Below are positions 17,391 to 26,138 of a stretch of DNA of 64,000 nucleotides, in pieces. This DNA comes from Devosia sp. YIM 151766. GTDB lineage: Bacteria > Pseudomonadota > Alphaproteobacteria > Rhizobiales > Devosiaceae. Location: NCBI RefSeq assembly GCF_030285925.1, contig NZ_CP127251.1, positions 2,961,001 to 3,025,000 on the forward strand, read 5' to 3'. The first letter of the stretch is position 1, and each line of letters opens with the position of its first letter. The position numbers and the translations under genes were made by a program. Below the pieces are notes generated by a model. It had not been told where the DNA came from. It was given only the letters and a program-made list of their open reading frames with translations, and did not search any database.

Positions 17391-18416
17391 CTAGCCGAGT
17401 TCGGCCAGCACCCTGTCGGCCACTTCGGCCGGGACCCATTGCGTCCAGACATCCTGCCTGGTGCGCAGGAAATTCTCGGCGGTTTCAGCCGCATCGGCCT
17501 GGTTCTCGTCGCCATAGACCAGCAATTCGCTGATCTCGGCATTGGTGAGGCCGACGCCGGAGAAATATTGCGCCACTTGCGGAGCCTCGTCCTGCAGCCA
17601 GGCGGCGGCCCCGACCACGGCGGGGCTGGACGGATAGGCGGTCACGCCGGCCGGTTCGGTGCAATCCATATCGGTATTGCAGGCATAGATTTCGGGCCGG
17701 GCTTCGCCCAGATCGAGCTGCGCGGCCGGGAACTTGCCCAGAATGGCCGAGGGACCCCAATAATAGAACAGGATCGGCTCTTCGCGGGTAAAGGCCCGGG
17801 CGATCGAGGCATCGAGCGCGCCACCCGAACCGGGCGAGAACAGGTTCCAGGTCTCGTCCATGTCATAGGCATCGAACAGGGCCGTGGTGGAAAGCTCGCA
17901 GGCCCAGCCCGGCGGGCAGGAATAGAGCCGTCCCTTGCCGGGATCTTCCGGGTCGGGGAACAGGTCCGGACGGGCGATGACGTCTTCGGCGGTCTGCAAT
18001 TCGGGATGGGCGTCCTGGAGATAGGCGGGAATGAACCAGCCTTCCACCGTGCCATCGGTAATGGCATCACCCAATTGCACCACAATGCCTTCTTCGATGC
18101 CGTTGGCCCAGGCTTCCTCGATGGTGCTGGTCCACAATTCGGGGGCCACGGCCGGGGTGCCGCGGTTCAGCATGGAGGAGGCGGTGGGCACGGTGTCGCC
18201 GGTGACGATCTCGACATTGCAGCCGAAGCCCGCATCCAGGATCGTCGCATGGATATGCGCCAGAGCGGCTGCGGACGGCCAGGTCATTTCGGCAATGTCG
18301 ATTTTGCGATCGGTACCGCACAGGGCGGCATCATCCTGGGCAAGGGCGGGAAAGCTGGCCACGGAAAAAAGGGCAACAGCTATCGCGGCGGCAATGCCAC
18401 CGGATTTCAAAATCAT
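17391..18416 (-). CDS. Glycine betaine/choline ABC transporter substrate-binding protein
   Basis: This is a periplasmic OpuAC-domain binding protein (341 residues). The first ~26 residues are a signal peptide cut after FPALA. The mature part has the ITxGDTVPTASSMLNRGTPAVAPELW segment and several Trp/Tyr residues that in this family form the aromatic box for quaternary ammonium. The start at 18416 has AGGAG 8 bases upstream. It is first in an apparent operon with the permease and ATPase. Choline, betaine or proline betaine cannot be told apart here. Confidence 0.9.
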   Translation of the reverse strand: MILKSGGIAAAIAVALFSVASFPALAQDDAALCGTDRKIDIAEMTWPSAAALAHIHATILDAGFGCNVEIVTGDTVPTASSMLNRGTPAVAPELWTSTIEEAWANGIEEGIVVQLGDAITDGTVEGWFIPAYLQDAHPELQTAEDVIARPDLFPDPEDPGKGRLYSCPPGWACELSTTALFDAYDMDETWNLFSPGSGGALDASIARAFTREEPILFYYWGPSAILGKFPAAQLDLGEARPEIYACNTDMDCTEPAGVTAYPSSPAVVGAAAWLQDEAPQVAQYFSGVGLTNAEISELLVYGDENQADAAETAENFLRTRQDVWTQWVPAEVADRVLAELG

Positions 18417-18449
18417 CAGGCTAACTCCTGTTGTTATGGGATGCGCGGG

Positions 18450-18478
18450 ACCATAAAGATGGCAGAATTGTGTGTCAA
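18450..18478 (-). promoter_or_regulatory. Likely sigma-70 promoter of the betaine/choline importer
   Basis: On the minus strand a TTGACA (-35, at 18473-18478) is followed after 17 bases by TATGGT (-10, at 18450-18455), about 34 bases before the start codon. Spacing is ideal. The sequence is AT-richer than its surroundings. Confidence 0.55.
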
Positions 18479-18655
18479 ATCTGGCAATATTTGAGCAATA
18501 ACAGACAATCACACCGGTGATTTCTTGGCGTGACGGACTTGAAAACTTCAGGACTCTATTGACTGGACTGCGCGTCTTGACTGCCCAAGCAGCCCGCATG
18601 TAGAAAAACAACTATCCAGCAAATCAAAAAAATCTATGGGGCCACAGAGCGCCGG

Positions 18656-19705
18656 TCAGGGCGTCCCGTCGCCGATCCAGGCCCGCCAGATATCGGCGCG
18701 CTCGGCGACGAAACGTTTGGCCACCGTCTCGGGCGTGGCCCCGGGCAGGTTGAGCTGGGCCAGCATGGCATCCATCTCGGCCAGCGGCAGCGTGGCGCGC
18801 TGGAAATAGCCGGCGATCTGCGGCATGTCGGCAAAGACCCGCTCGGCCAGCGCGATGATCACCAGATCGGGCGGGAAGGCTGAGGGCTGCGGCTCGGCGC
18901 AGATGCGGCTGGCCAGGCATTTGGCCGCCGCCTCGTCATAGGCGCCCATGTCGAGCGCGGTGAATTCGAGCTGTGCCAGCACCGCATTGGGCTGCCAATA
19001 ATAGAACAGGAACGGCTCGCGCCGGCTGACTCCCTCGGCGATCAGCCGGTCCATTTCGAGACGGTTGGCCGGCTCGACCAGCTCGACCAGGCCGTCCAGG
19101 CCATGGGCCCGCACCAGATTGCGGTTGATGATCGAGCAGGCCCAGTCGATGGGGCAGGAAATGAAGCGCATTGGCTGGCCCGGCGACAGCAGCGGCAAGG
19201 CTTCGGCCAGCGCCGCCGCGCTGGGCGTCGCGGTGAAATTGCCGGCCAGATAGACCGGCATGTACCAGCCTTCGAAACTGCTTTCGGCATAGGCCGGCGC
19301 GGCGCTGCGCACCATCTGCGCTTCCATCGCCCCGTTCCAGACATCGGCGATGCGGTTGACCCAGAGTTCGGGCGCCATTGCCGGCTGGCCGGTGGAGCCC
19401 ATGGACGACGCCGTGCCCCCCGGATCGCCGGGCATTACCCGCGCCTCGCAATCGAATTCGGCGGCGAGGACCAGGGCGTGGATTTCGGCCAGCAGCATGG
19501 CCGAGGGCCAGTTCATCCGGGCAATGGTGAAGGGCTGGTCGCCGCAGACCGGTTCCGGGGCGCCGGGCGCGATTTCCTCGCTTTCGGGGGGCGGGGCCGG
19601 CGCGTCCCCGGCGTCGTCGAGCGTGGTGAATTGCGCCAGCGCCGGCCCGGCCAGCAGGGTCAGCACCAGTCCGATGATTGCCGCAGCCTTGCCGTTCATG
19701 ACCAT
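18656..19705 (-). CDS. Second OpuAC-type binding protein, without its own permease
   Basis: This 349-residue paralogue of the neighbouring binding protein shares the layout: FTIARMNWPSAMLLAEIHALV, MPGDPGGTASSMGSTGQPAMAPELW, FISCPIDWACSIINRNLV and FYYWQPNAVL. It has a signal peptide (cut about ALA-Q25) and then an acidic Pro/Ala-rich linker (DDAGDAPAPPPESEEIAPG) absent from the other. GGGAGG precedes the start. It lies 239 bases upstream of the importer operon on the same strand. It may feed the same ProWV with a different ligand range. Confidence 0.85.
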   Translation of the reverse strand: MVMNGKAAAIIGLVLTLLAGPALAQFTTLDDAGDAPAPPPESEEIAPGAPEPVCGDQPFTIARMNWPSAMLLAEIHALVLAAEFDCEARVMPGDPGGTASSMGSTGQPAMAPELWVNRIADVWNGAMEAQMVRSAAPAYAESSFEGWYMPVYLAGNFTATPSAAALAEALPLLSPGQPMRFISCPIDWACSIINRNLVRAHGLDGLVELVEPANRLEMDRLIAEGVSRREPFLFYYWQPNAVLAQLEFTALDMGAYDEAAAKCLASRICAEPQPSAFPPDLVIIALAERVFADMPQIAGYFQRATLPLAEMDAMLAQLNLPGATPETVAKRFVAERADIWRAWIGDGTP

Positions 19706-19918
19706 CCTTTGCCTCCCGCCCAGTCTATGCTGAAAACCGCCATGTTAAGCAACTGGACGAGTCTGAGGATTTGGCGCTGAAATCCCGGTGACTTTTGCCA
19801 CTGGAATGTGCAACAGTCGCATCCAGCGGGGCGCATCGCGCGCCCCCAAATCGTTGTCGCGCCGCAAAAAGCGAGCCCAGCAAGGCCATCGGCGCGCAAC
19901 CGTAACAGAGGGATGTCC

Positions 19919-21121
19919 ATGTTCAAGAAAACCCTGACCCTGGCGGCAGCCGCCTCCACCCTGATCATCGCCGCCCCGGCCCTCGCCCAGGAGGTCAAAA
20001 TCGGCTTTCTGGCCGACGTGACCGGCGGCATTGCCGGCTTCGCCCCGGGCATGATCGATGCCGGCAATCTCGCCATCGCCAATGTCAACGACCAGGGCGG
20101 CATCCTGGACGGCCAGACGCTGGTTTCGGTGATCGCCGACAGCGCCTGCGACGCCGGCGCCGCCGGGCCGGCCGCCGACCGTCTGGTCAATGCCGAGAAC
20201 GTCACCGCCATTTTCGGCGGCTATTGCTCCGGTTCCACCCTGGCCGGCGCCAATGGCTCGGCCATTCCGGGCAATGTCGTCATGATCTCCCCGGCCTCGA
20301 CCGCTCCGGCCGTCGCCGAACTCGATGACAACGACCTCGTCTTCCGCGACGTGGTTCCCGACTCCATCCAGGGCGTCAAGGCCGCCGAATTGCTGCTCAG
20401 CCAGGGCGTCACCGAAGCCGGCGTCACCTATGTGAACAACGATTATGGCTCCGGCCTGGCCGGCGCCTTCGCCGAAGCCTTCGCGGCCGGCGGCGGCACC
20501 GTGCTCGCCAATGTCGCCCATGAAGACGGCAAGGCCGATTATCGTCCGGAAATCGGCCAGATCGAAGCCGCCGGCGCCACGACGCTGGTGATCTATGGCT
20601 ATGAGAATGCCGGTGGCGGCGCCATCCTCAACCAGGCCATCGAAGCCGGCTCGTTCGACCTGTTCATGGGCGGCGACGGCATGGCCGGCGACGCCCTGCT
20701 CGCCAGCCGCAACGGCGCCGATCTCGAAGGCATGATCCTCACGCAGGCCGCCGCCGCCGAAGGCCCCGCCTTCGACGCCCTGGCCGCCGTGACCGAGGCT
20801 GCCGGCCAGGACGTCAATGGCACCTATGTGACCAATTCCTATGACGCCGTGTTCCTGCTGGCCCTGGCCATCGAGAAGAACGGCTCGGCCGAGCGCGAGG
20901 GGCTTTCCGCCGCGCTGCGCGAGATCGCCAATGCTCCGGGCGAGACCATCCTGCCGGGCGAATGGGCCAAGGCCAAGGAACTGATCGCCGCCGGTACCGA
21001 CATCAATTATGAAGGCGCCTCGGGCTCCGTCGAATTCGACGAGGTCGGCGACGTGGCCGGCGCCATCAATTATTGGGTCATCGAAGGCGGTGAATCCGTC
21101 GATAAGGGCCTGATCGAGTAA
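19919..21121 (+). CDS. livK: Branched-chain amino-acid-type ABC transporter substrate-binding protein
   Basis: This is a type I periplasmic binding protein of the Leu/Ile/Val family (400 residues). A signal peptide (MFKKTLTLAAAASTLIIAAP-ALA) is followed by the EVKIGFLADVTGGIAGFAPGM opening and VTAIFGGYCSGSTLA, VTYVNNDYGSGLA. An alternative ATG is two codons upstream. The matching permeases and ATPases lie on the other strand at 21.8-25.7 kb, so it has its own promoter and a strong terminator. The ligand may be an amino acid or amide; the family is broad. Confidence 0.9.
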   Translation: MFKKTLTLAAAASTLIIAAPALAQEVKIGFLADVTGGIAGFAPGMIDAGNLAIANVNDQGGILDGQTLVSVIADSACDAGAAGPAADRLVNAENVTAIFGGYCSGSTLAGANGSAIPGNVVMISPASTAPAVAELDDNDLVFRDVVPDSIQGVKAAELLLSQGVTEAGVTYVNNDYGSGLAGAFAEAFAAGGGTVLANVAHEDGKADYRPEIGQIEAAGATTLVIYGYENAGGGAILNQAIEAGSFDLFMGGDGMAGDALLASRNGADLEGMILTQAAAAEGPAFDALAAVTEAAGQDVNGTYVTNSYDAVFLLALAIEKNGSAEREGLSAALREIANAPGETILPGEWAKAKELIAAGTDINYEGASGSVEFDEVGDVAGAINYWVIEGGESVDKGLIE

Positions 21122-21146
21122 GCGGCTCGACGCTATCGAACAGTCG

Positions 21147-21178
21147 CGGCCCGGGGGATTTCTCCCGGGCCGTTTTTT
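21147..21178 (+). terminator. Rho-independent terminator of livK
   Basis: CGGCCCGGG and CCCGGGCCG form a 9-bp stem around GGATTTCT, followed directly by six T residues. It sits 25 bases after the binding-protein stop. Confidence 0.9.
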
Positions 21179-21192
21179 ATGAGGGAACGGCC

Positions 21193-21783
21193 ATGCCGGA
21201 CGATCCGACGCTTGATTTCTACGCCCGCAACGCGGCGCGCTATGTGGCCCATGGCGGCGATGCGCCCGACCCGCGCCTGGTGGCTTTCGTGGATGAGCTG
21301 CCGGAAGGCGCCGGCATATTGGAACTGGGCGCCGGCAGCGGACGCGATGCCGCCTACATGGCGCGCCGTGGCATGCAGGTCGATGCCACCGACGCCTCCG
21401 CCGCGCTGGCGGAGGAAGCCGAAAAGCGCCTCGGCAAGCCGGTGCGGCTGCTGCGTTTCGACCAATTGGAAGCGCTCGAAACCTATGACGCCGTCTGGGC
21501 CTGCGCCAGCCTGCTGCATGCGCCGGCGAGCGAACTGACCGGGGACCTCGCCCGTATTTTCCGCGCCCTGCGACCGGAAGGGCTTTTCGTGGCCAGCTTC
21601 AAGGCCGGCAATGGCGAGGGCCGCGACCGGTTCAACCGCTATTACAATTATCCGGACGCGGAAACGCTGCTGGCCCATTATCGCTCGGCGGCCGATTGGG
21701 CGTTTCTCAGTCTCGATACGGTCGCGGGCGGCGGGTATGACGGCCAGCCGACGCCATGGCTCTGGGTGACGGCGCGCAAATGA
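21193..21783 (+). CDS. Class I SAM-dependent methyltransferase
   Basis: This 196-residue methyltransferase has the SAM motif ILELGAGSGRDAAYMARRGMQVDATDAS (motif I and the acidic end of beta-2). The following beta-4 motif YDAVWACASLLHAP is typical of the Methyltransf_11/25 (UbiE/Tam-like) group. GAGGGAA lies upstream of the ATG. The substrate is unknown. It lies just after the livK terminator and converges with the livM gene. Confidence 0.85.
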   Translation: MPDDPTLDFYARNAARYVAHGGDAPDPRLVAFVDELPEGAGILELGAGSGRDAAYMARRGMQVDATDASAALAEEAEKRLGKPVRLLRFDQLEALETYDAVWACASLLHAPASELTGDLARIFRALRPEGLFVASFKAGNGEGRDRFNRYYNYPDAETLLAHYRSAADWAFLSLDTVAGGGYDGQPTPWLWVTARK

Positions 21784-21835
21784 CAATGGCCCGCCGGAAA
21801 GCCGGCGGGCCATATATCGGGATAGCGGGGCGGGC

Positions 21836-23155
21836 TCAGCCGCGCCGCACCACTTCCGGGATCAGCCCCCGCGGGGCGTAGCGCAGGGCGATGGAGATGA
21901 CCACGCCGAGCACGAAGACCCGCATTTGCAGGGCCCGGGAATCGATCTCGGGGATGGCGCCCCAGCCGAGGGAACTGGTGAGCTGGGAGAGATTGATGAA
22001 GATGAGCTGCGCCAGCGGATCGGAAATGATCCAGACGATATAGATGAGGAAAGCCCCCAGCACGACGCCCCAATTATTGCCGGCGCCGCCGACGATCACC
22101 ATCACCCAGACCATGAAAGTGTGGTTGATCGGCTGATAGCCGGAGGGATCGAAAATCTGGGTGAAGGTGGCGAGCATCGCCCCGCCGATCCCCATCAGGA
22201 TCGAGCCGAAGATGAACAATTCCAGCTGCCGCCCGGTAACGTCCTTGCCCATGGAGGCCGCGGAGATGTGATTGTCGCGGATGGCGCGCATCATCCGACC
22301 CCAGGGGCCGCCATAGGCGCGCTGCACCAGCACGAAGGCGCCGATCAGGATGATGATGACTAGGGCCAGGAAACCGAGCCGGGCAAAGATGAAGCTCTCG
22401 GTGATCGACATGCCGGCGGCCTGCAAATGCTGCGGCAGCGGCGTCGGCCAGGGCATGGGCGACACCGTCATGGTGCCGCGCGTCAGCCAGTCCATGTTCT
22501 TGATCAGGGCGCGCAGGATTTCCGACATGCCGATAGTAGCGATGGCCAGATAATCGGTGCGCAGCCCCAGGCTGATCTTGCCGATATAAAAGGCGATGAC
22601 CGCCGAGACCAGCCCGCCAAAGCCCCAGCCGAGAACCGGATGCAGGCCGAGGCCGCCGACGAAACCGGCGGTGGATTCGATATAGGCGGCGGCCGGATCG
22701 ATCTGGGTGCGATAGATGATATAGCCGGCGAACCACGCCAGGGCGACGAGCGTCGTTTTCCACTTGCCCCTGATGCCGATGCGGTCGGCCCGCCGCGCCA
22801 GCATGACCAGCGCCACGCCGACCACGAAGGCGGCCAAAGCCCGCCCCAGCATCATCGGCCCCTCGCTCTCCCAGAAGGCCATATTGACCGGATAGGACAG
22901 GAAGACCGTGGAGGCGCCGCCCACCATGAGGAAGCCCATAATGGCGAAATTGAACAGCCCGCCATAGCCCCATTGGATATTGAGGCCCAGGGCGATCAGC
23001 GCGAAGGCCGTGGCCTGGGTGAGGATGAGCAGCATCGAGGCGGTGCCCTGCACCAGTCCGACCACCACGACGATGACGAACATGGCGGCAAACAGCAGCA
23101 GGCCCCGGCGCAGCGGGCTGTCCCAGCCGGCATTGGACGCGGAAGCGGCGCTCAT
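21836..23155 (-). CDS. livM: Branched-chain amino-acid-type ABC transporter permease (LivM)
   Basis: This is the second inner-membrane permease of the importer. At 439 residues it is long for LivM because of an extra hydrophobic segment between residues ~85 and 160. The core has LGLNIQWGYGGLFNFAIMGFLMVG and the loop GRMMRAIRDNHISAASMGKDVTGRQL, the conserved EAA-like site contacting the ATPase. The ATG overlaps the livH stop (ATGA). It is last in the operon livG-livF-livH-livM. Confidence 0.92.
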   Translation of the reverse strand: MSAASASNAGWDSPLRRGLLLFAAMFVIVVVVGLVQGTASMLLILTQATAFALIALGLNIQWGYGGLFNFAIMGFLMVGGASTVFLSYPVNMAFWESEGPMMLGRALAAFVVGVALVMLARRADRIGIRGKWKTTLVALAWFAGYIIYRTQIDPAAAYIESTAGFVGGLGLHPVLGWGFGGLVSAVIAFYIGKISLGLRTDYLAIATIGMSEILRALIKNMDWLTRGTMTVSPMPWPTPLPQHLQAAGMSITESFIFARLGFLALVIIILIGAFVLVQRAYGGPWGRMMRAIRDNHISAASMGKDVTGRQLELFIFGSILMGIGGAMLATFTQIFDPSGYQPINHTFMVWVMVIVGGAGNNWGVVLGAFLIYIVWIISDPLAQLIFINLSQLTSSLGWGAIPEIDSRALQMRVFVLGVVISIALRYAPRGLIPEVVRRG

Positions 23156-24159
23156 GTCGAAGCTCCCTTGAAGATACCGGTGGGCCGCAAGAGCAGCGTG
23201 ATCACCAGGATGACGAAGGCCACGGTGAGTTTATATTCGGTGGGGACCAGGGCCAGATTGGCCGGCAGCGCCATGCCTTCGGGCAGCACGGCATTGAGCG
23301 GGCGCAGCACCGCGGTCCAGTTGAACACCGCCAGCGTCTCGGCAAAGGCGATGAGGAAGCCGCCGACAATGGCCCCGTAAGCGTGGCCCAGCCCGCCGAC
23401 AATGGCCGCGGCGAAAATCGGCAGCACGATATTGAAGGCCAGGTCCGGCATCAGCGCCACGTCGAGCGCCAGCATGGTGCCGGCGACGCAGGCGAGCGAG
23501 CCGGCAATGATCCAGGTCACCCGCACCACCAAGGCGGTGTTGATGCCCGAAACCTGCGCCAGATCGGCATTGTCGGCCATGGCGCGCATGGCCTTGCCCA
23601 GCCGCGAGCGGGTGAGGAAAAGATGCAGGGCCACCACCAGCAGCGCCGTGACCGCGAACATGATGATTTGCGGCTCAGTAATGTTGATCGGCCGCATGCC
23701 CCCGGCCCAGCTCATGTCGAAGCGGAAGATATCCTTGCTCTCGCCGGCCACGAAGATCGACTTGGTGCCCGAGCCGAAGAGCAGGCGGATCAGCCCCTGG
23801 ATCATCAGGGTGACGCCGATCGAGGCGATGAGCAGGGTGACCGGCCGGGCGCCCCGCGCTCGCAATGGCGCGTAAAATCCCTTGTCGATGCCCAGCGCCA
23901 GAAAGGCGGTCAGCACCATGGCCACCGGCAAGACCGCGAACGCCATGGGCAGGGGCAGCACGATGCCCAGCGCCGCCAGCGCACTGGCCAGCACGAAGGC
24001 GATGAAGGCGCCCATGGTCATCATGTCGCCATGGGCGAAATGGGCGAAGCGCAATATGCCGAAGATCAGCGTGATGCCGATGGCCCCCAGCGCGTAGATC
24101 GAGCCCAGCACCGTGCCCGAGATCAGCACGCGGTTGATGAAGAAAATCAGTTCATCCAT
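23152..24159 (-). CDS. livH: Branched-chain amino-acid-type ABC transporter permease (LivH)
   Basis: This 335-residue permease has the family start LISGTVLGSIYALGAIGITLIFGILRFAHFAHGDMMTMGAF and the cytoplasmic loop GKAMRAMADNADLAQVSGINTALVVRVTWIIAG. It has eight or so hydrophobic segments. It starts five bases after the livF stop, and its stop overlaps livM. Confidence 0.93.
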   Translation of the reverse strand: MDELIFFINRVLISGTVLGSIYALGAIGITLIFGILRFAHFAHGDMMTMGAFIAFVLASALAALGIVLPLPMAFAVLPVAMVLTAFLALGIDKGFYAPLRARGARPVTLLIASIGVTLMIQGLIRLLFGSGTKSIFVAGESKDIFRFDMSWAGGMRPINITEPQIIMFAVTALLVVALHLFLTRSRLGKAMRAMADNADLAQVSGINTALVVRVTWIIAGSLACVAGTMLALDVALMPDLAFNIVLPIFAAAIVGGLGHAYGAIVGGFLIAFAETLAVFNWTAVLRPLNAVLPEGMALPANLALVPTEYKLTVAFVILVITLLLRPTGIFKGAST

Positions 24160-24163
24160 CGGC

Positions 24164-24868
24164 TCAGCCCCCCAGGAAGCTCTTGGCGACCTCAGGGTCG
24201 GCGATCAGTTCCGGCCCGGTGCCGGTGAAACGGTTCTGCCCCTGGGCGAGCACGAAGCCCTTGGAGGCGAAGGCCAGCGCCTGACGCGCATTCTGCTCGA
24301 CCATGAGAATGCCGACGCCTTCCTGATTGATGCGCTGGACCGTCTCGAAGATCGAGATGACATAGCGCGGCGACAGGCCCGCCGAGGGCTCGTCGAGCAT
24401 GAGCAGGCTCGGGCGGCTCATCAGCGCCCGGCCCATGGCCACCATCTGCCGCTGCCCGCCGGAGAGCTCGCCTGCCGGCTGGCGGCGTTTTTCGGCCAGG
24501 ACCGGAAACATCCCATAGACCCAGCTCATAGTGTCCGAATAATCGTCGCTGCGGGTAAAGGCCCCCATTTCGAGGTTTTCCTCGACCGTCAGCGAGGTGA
24601 AGACATTCTTCTCCTGCGGCACGAAGCTGAGGCCCTTGGGCACCAGTTTGTCGGGCAGCGAATTGACGATATTCTCGCCGGCGAATTCGATAGTGCCGCC
24701 GGTCACCCGGAGCAGGCCGAAAATCGCCTTGAGCGTGGTGGACTTGCCGGCGCCATTGGGCCCGACAATGACCCCGATATCGCTTTTGTCGATGGCGATG
24801 TCGACGCCGTTGAGAATGGGCGCGCCGCCATAGCCGCCAACGACGTGCTTGAGTTCGATTAGCGCCAT
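24164..24868 (-). CDS. livF: Branched-chain amino-acid-type ABC transporter ATP-binding protein (LivF)
   Basis: This 234-residue ATPase has Walker A GPNGAGKST, signature LSGGQRQMVAMGRALM, Walker B LLMLDEPSAGLSP and the LivF-typical FVPQEKNVFTSLTVEENLEMGAF. The ATG at 24868 follows the livG stop by two bases. A longer open frame to 25303 is noise inside livG. It should form a heterodimer with LivG. Confidence 0.95.
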   Translation of the reverse strand: MALIELKHVVGGYGGAPILNGVDIAIDKSDIGVIVGPNGAGKSTTLKAIFGLLRVTGGTIEFAGENIVNSLPDKLVPKGLSFVPQEKNVFTSLTVEENLEMGAFTRSDDYSDTMSWVYGMFPVLAEKRRQPAGELSGGQRQMVAMGRALMSRPSLLMLDEPSAGLSPRYVISIFETVQRINQEGVGILMVEQNARQALAFASKGFVLAQGQNRFTGTGPELIADPEVAKSFLGG

Positions 24869-24870
24869 GG

Positions 24871-25710
24871 TCACGCCGCCTCCACCGGGGAGCCGAAATA
24901 GGCTTCGACGATGGCCGGATTGGCGCGGATTTCGGCCATGGGTCCTTCGGCGATCTTTTCGCCCTGCGCCATGACGATCACCGGATCGCAGAGCCGGCCG
25001 ATCAGGTCCATGTCGTGCTCGATGACGAAAAAAGTATAGCCCAGTTCGCGGTTCATGCGCTCGATATTGGCGGCGAGATCGTTGAGCAGGGTCTTGTTGA
25101 CGCCCGCCGCCACCTCGTCGAGCAGCACCACCTTGGCATCGACCATCATGGTGCGGCCCAGCTCCAGCAGCTTTTTCTGCCCGCCCGACAGATTGCCGGC
25201 CAATTCGTCGCGCACGTGACCGAGCTTGAGGAAGTCGATGACGTCCAGCGCCTTCTTGCGCACTTCGGTTTCGCGCGACCGCACCAGCCCGGGCCGCAGC
25301 CAATTGTCGAGCAGCTTTTCCCCCGGCTGGTCGCCGGGCACCATCATCAGGTTTTCCAGCGCCGTCATCTGGGAAAATTCATGCGCGATCTGGAAGGTGC
25401 GCAACATGCCGATGCGGAACAATTCATGCGGCTGCCAGCCGGTGACGTCCTGTCCATCGAAGATCACCGCGCCGCTATCGGGCACGATATTGCCGGCCAC
25501 GATGTTGAACAGGGTGGATTTGCCGGCGCCATTGGGGCCGATAAGACCGGTAATGGAACCGCTTTTCACCGAGAGCGAGCAATTATTGACGGCCTGGAGA
25601 CCGCCAAAGCGTTTTGAGACGTTGCGAACGTCTATGACCAAGTCGGCGGACAAATGCGATGCGCCCCGATTTTCCTGAATGTCTTCCCGGACCCGGTTCA
25701 ATCCGGGCAA
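24871..25710 (-). CDS. livG: Branched-chain amino-acid-type ABC transporter ATP-binding protein (LivG)
   Basis: This ATPase has Walker A GPNGAGKST, the LivG-style insertion around residues 95-135, signature NLSGGQKKLLELGRTMM, Walker B VVLLDEVAAGVN and the C-terminal IVEAYFGSP. The annotated 279-residue form begins with TTG at 25710. Other in-frame TTGs at 25701 and 25653 are possible and no clear ribosome-binding site decides. The domain proper starts at DLVIDVRNVSKRFGG. Walker B has Val-Ala (EVAAG) where most have Pro-Thr/Ser; this is common in LivG relatives. Confidence 0.92.
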   Translation of the reverse strand: MPGLNRVREDIQENRGASHLSADLVIDVRNVSKRFGGLQAVNNCSLSVKSGSITGLIGPNGAGKSTLFNIVAGNIVPDSGAVIFDGQDVTGWQPHELFRIGMLRTFQIAHEFSQMTALENLMMVPGDQPGEKLLDNWLRPGLVRSRETEVRKKALDVIDFLKLGHVRDELAGNLSGGQKKLLELGRTMMVDAKVVLLDEVAAGVNKTLLNDLAANIERMNRELGYTFFVIEHDMDLIGRLCDPVIVMAQGEKIAEGPMAEIRANPAIVEAYFGSPVEAA

Positions 25711-25762
25711 TTTTGCGGCATCTGTTCATAACAGCGGCAAACGGTCAACCTTGTCCGAACAG

Positions 25763-26125
25763 TCAAACCGCCGCCAGCACCGCGTTTGCTGTGGATTTAT
25801 TATTGGCCAGCGGCACATCATAGAGGGTAGCCAGCCGAGTCAGGGCCTTCACATCCACGTCATGGGGCTGGGCCGAGAGCGGATCGATGAAGAAGACGAG
25901 GACATCCAGACGTCCCTCGCAGATCATGGCGCCCAATTGCTGGTCGCCGCCCAGCGGGCCGCTCTTGAGCAGATGCACGTCGAGCCCGGTGGCCGCCATG
26001 ATCCGGCTGCCGGTCGTGCCGGTGCCCCAGAGCTCGTGCAGGCTCAGCTTGTGGCGATGCGCTTCGGCCCAGCGGCAGAGATCGTCCTTCTTGTCGTCAT
26101 GGGCCACCAGGCCGATCCGAACCAT
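25763..26125 (-). CDS. mgsA: Methylglyoxal synthase
   Basis: MgsA turns dihydroxyacetone phosphate into methylglyoxal and phosphate, a bypass that frees phosphate. The 120-residue protein shows the diagnostic pattern: GLVAHDDKKDDL, GTTGSRI, SGPLGGDQQLGAMI, FFIDPLSAQPHDVDVKALTRL, NKSTANAV. Catalytic Asp lies in the LGGDQQ and DPL segments. Methylglyoxal detoxification may include the glyoxalase II at the window's left edge, though the genes are far apart. Confidence 0.96.
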   Translation of the reverse strand: MVRIGLVAHDDKKDDLCRWAEAHRHKLSLHELWGTGTTGSRIMAATGLDVHLLKSGPLGGDQQLGAMICEGRLDVLVFFIDPLSAQPHDVDVKALTRLATLYDVPLANNKSTANAVLAAV

Positions 26126-26138
26126 GCGGGCCTCCGGC

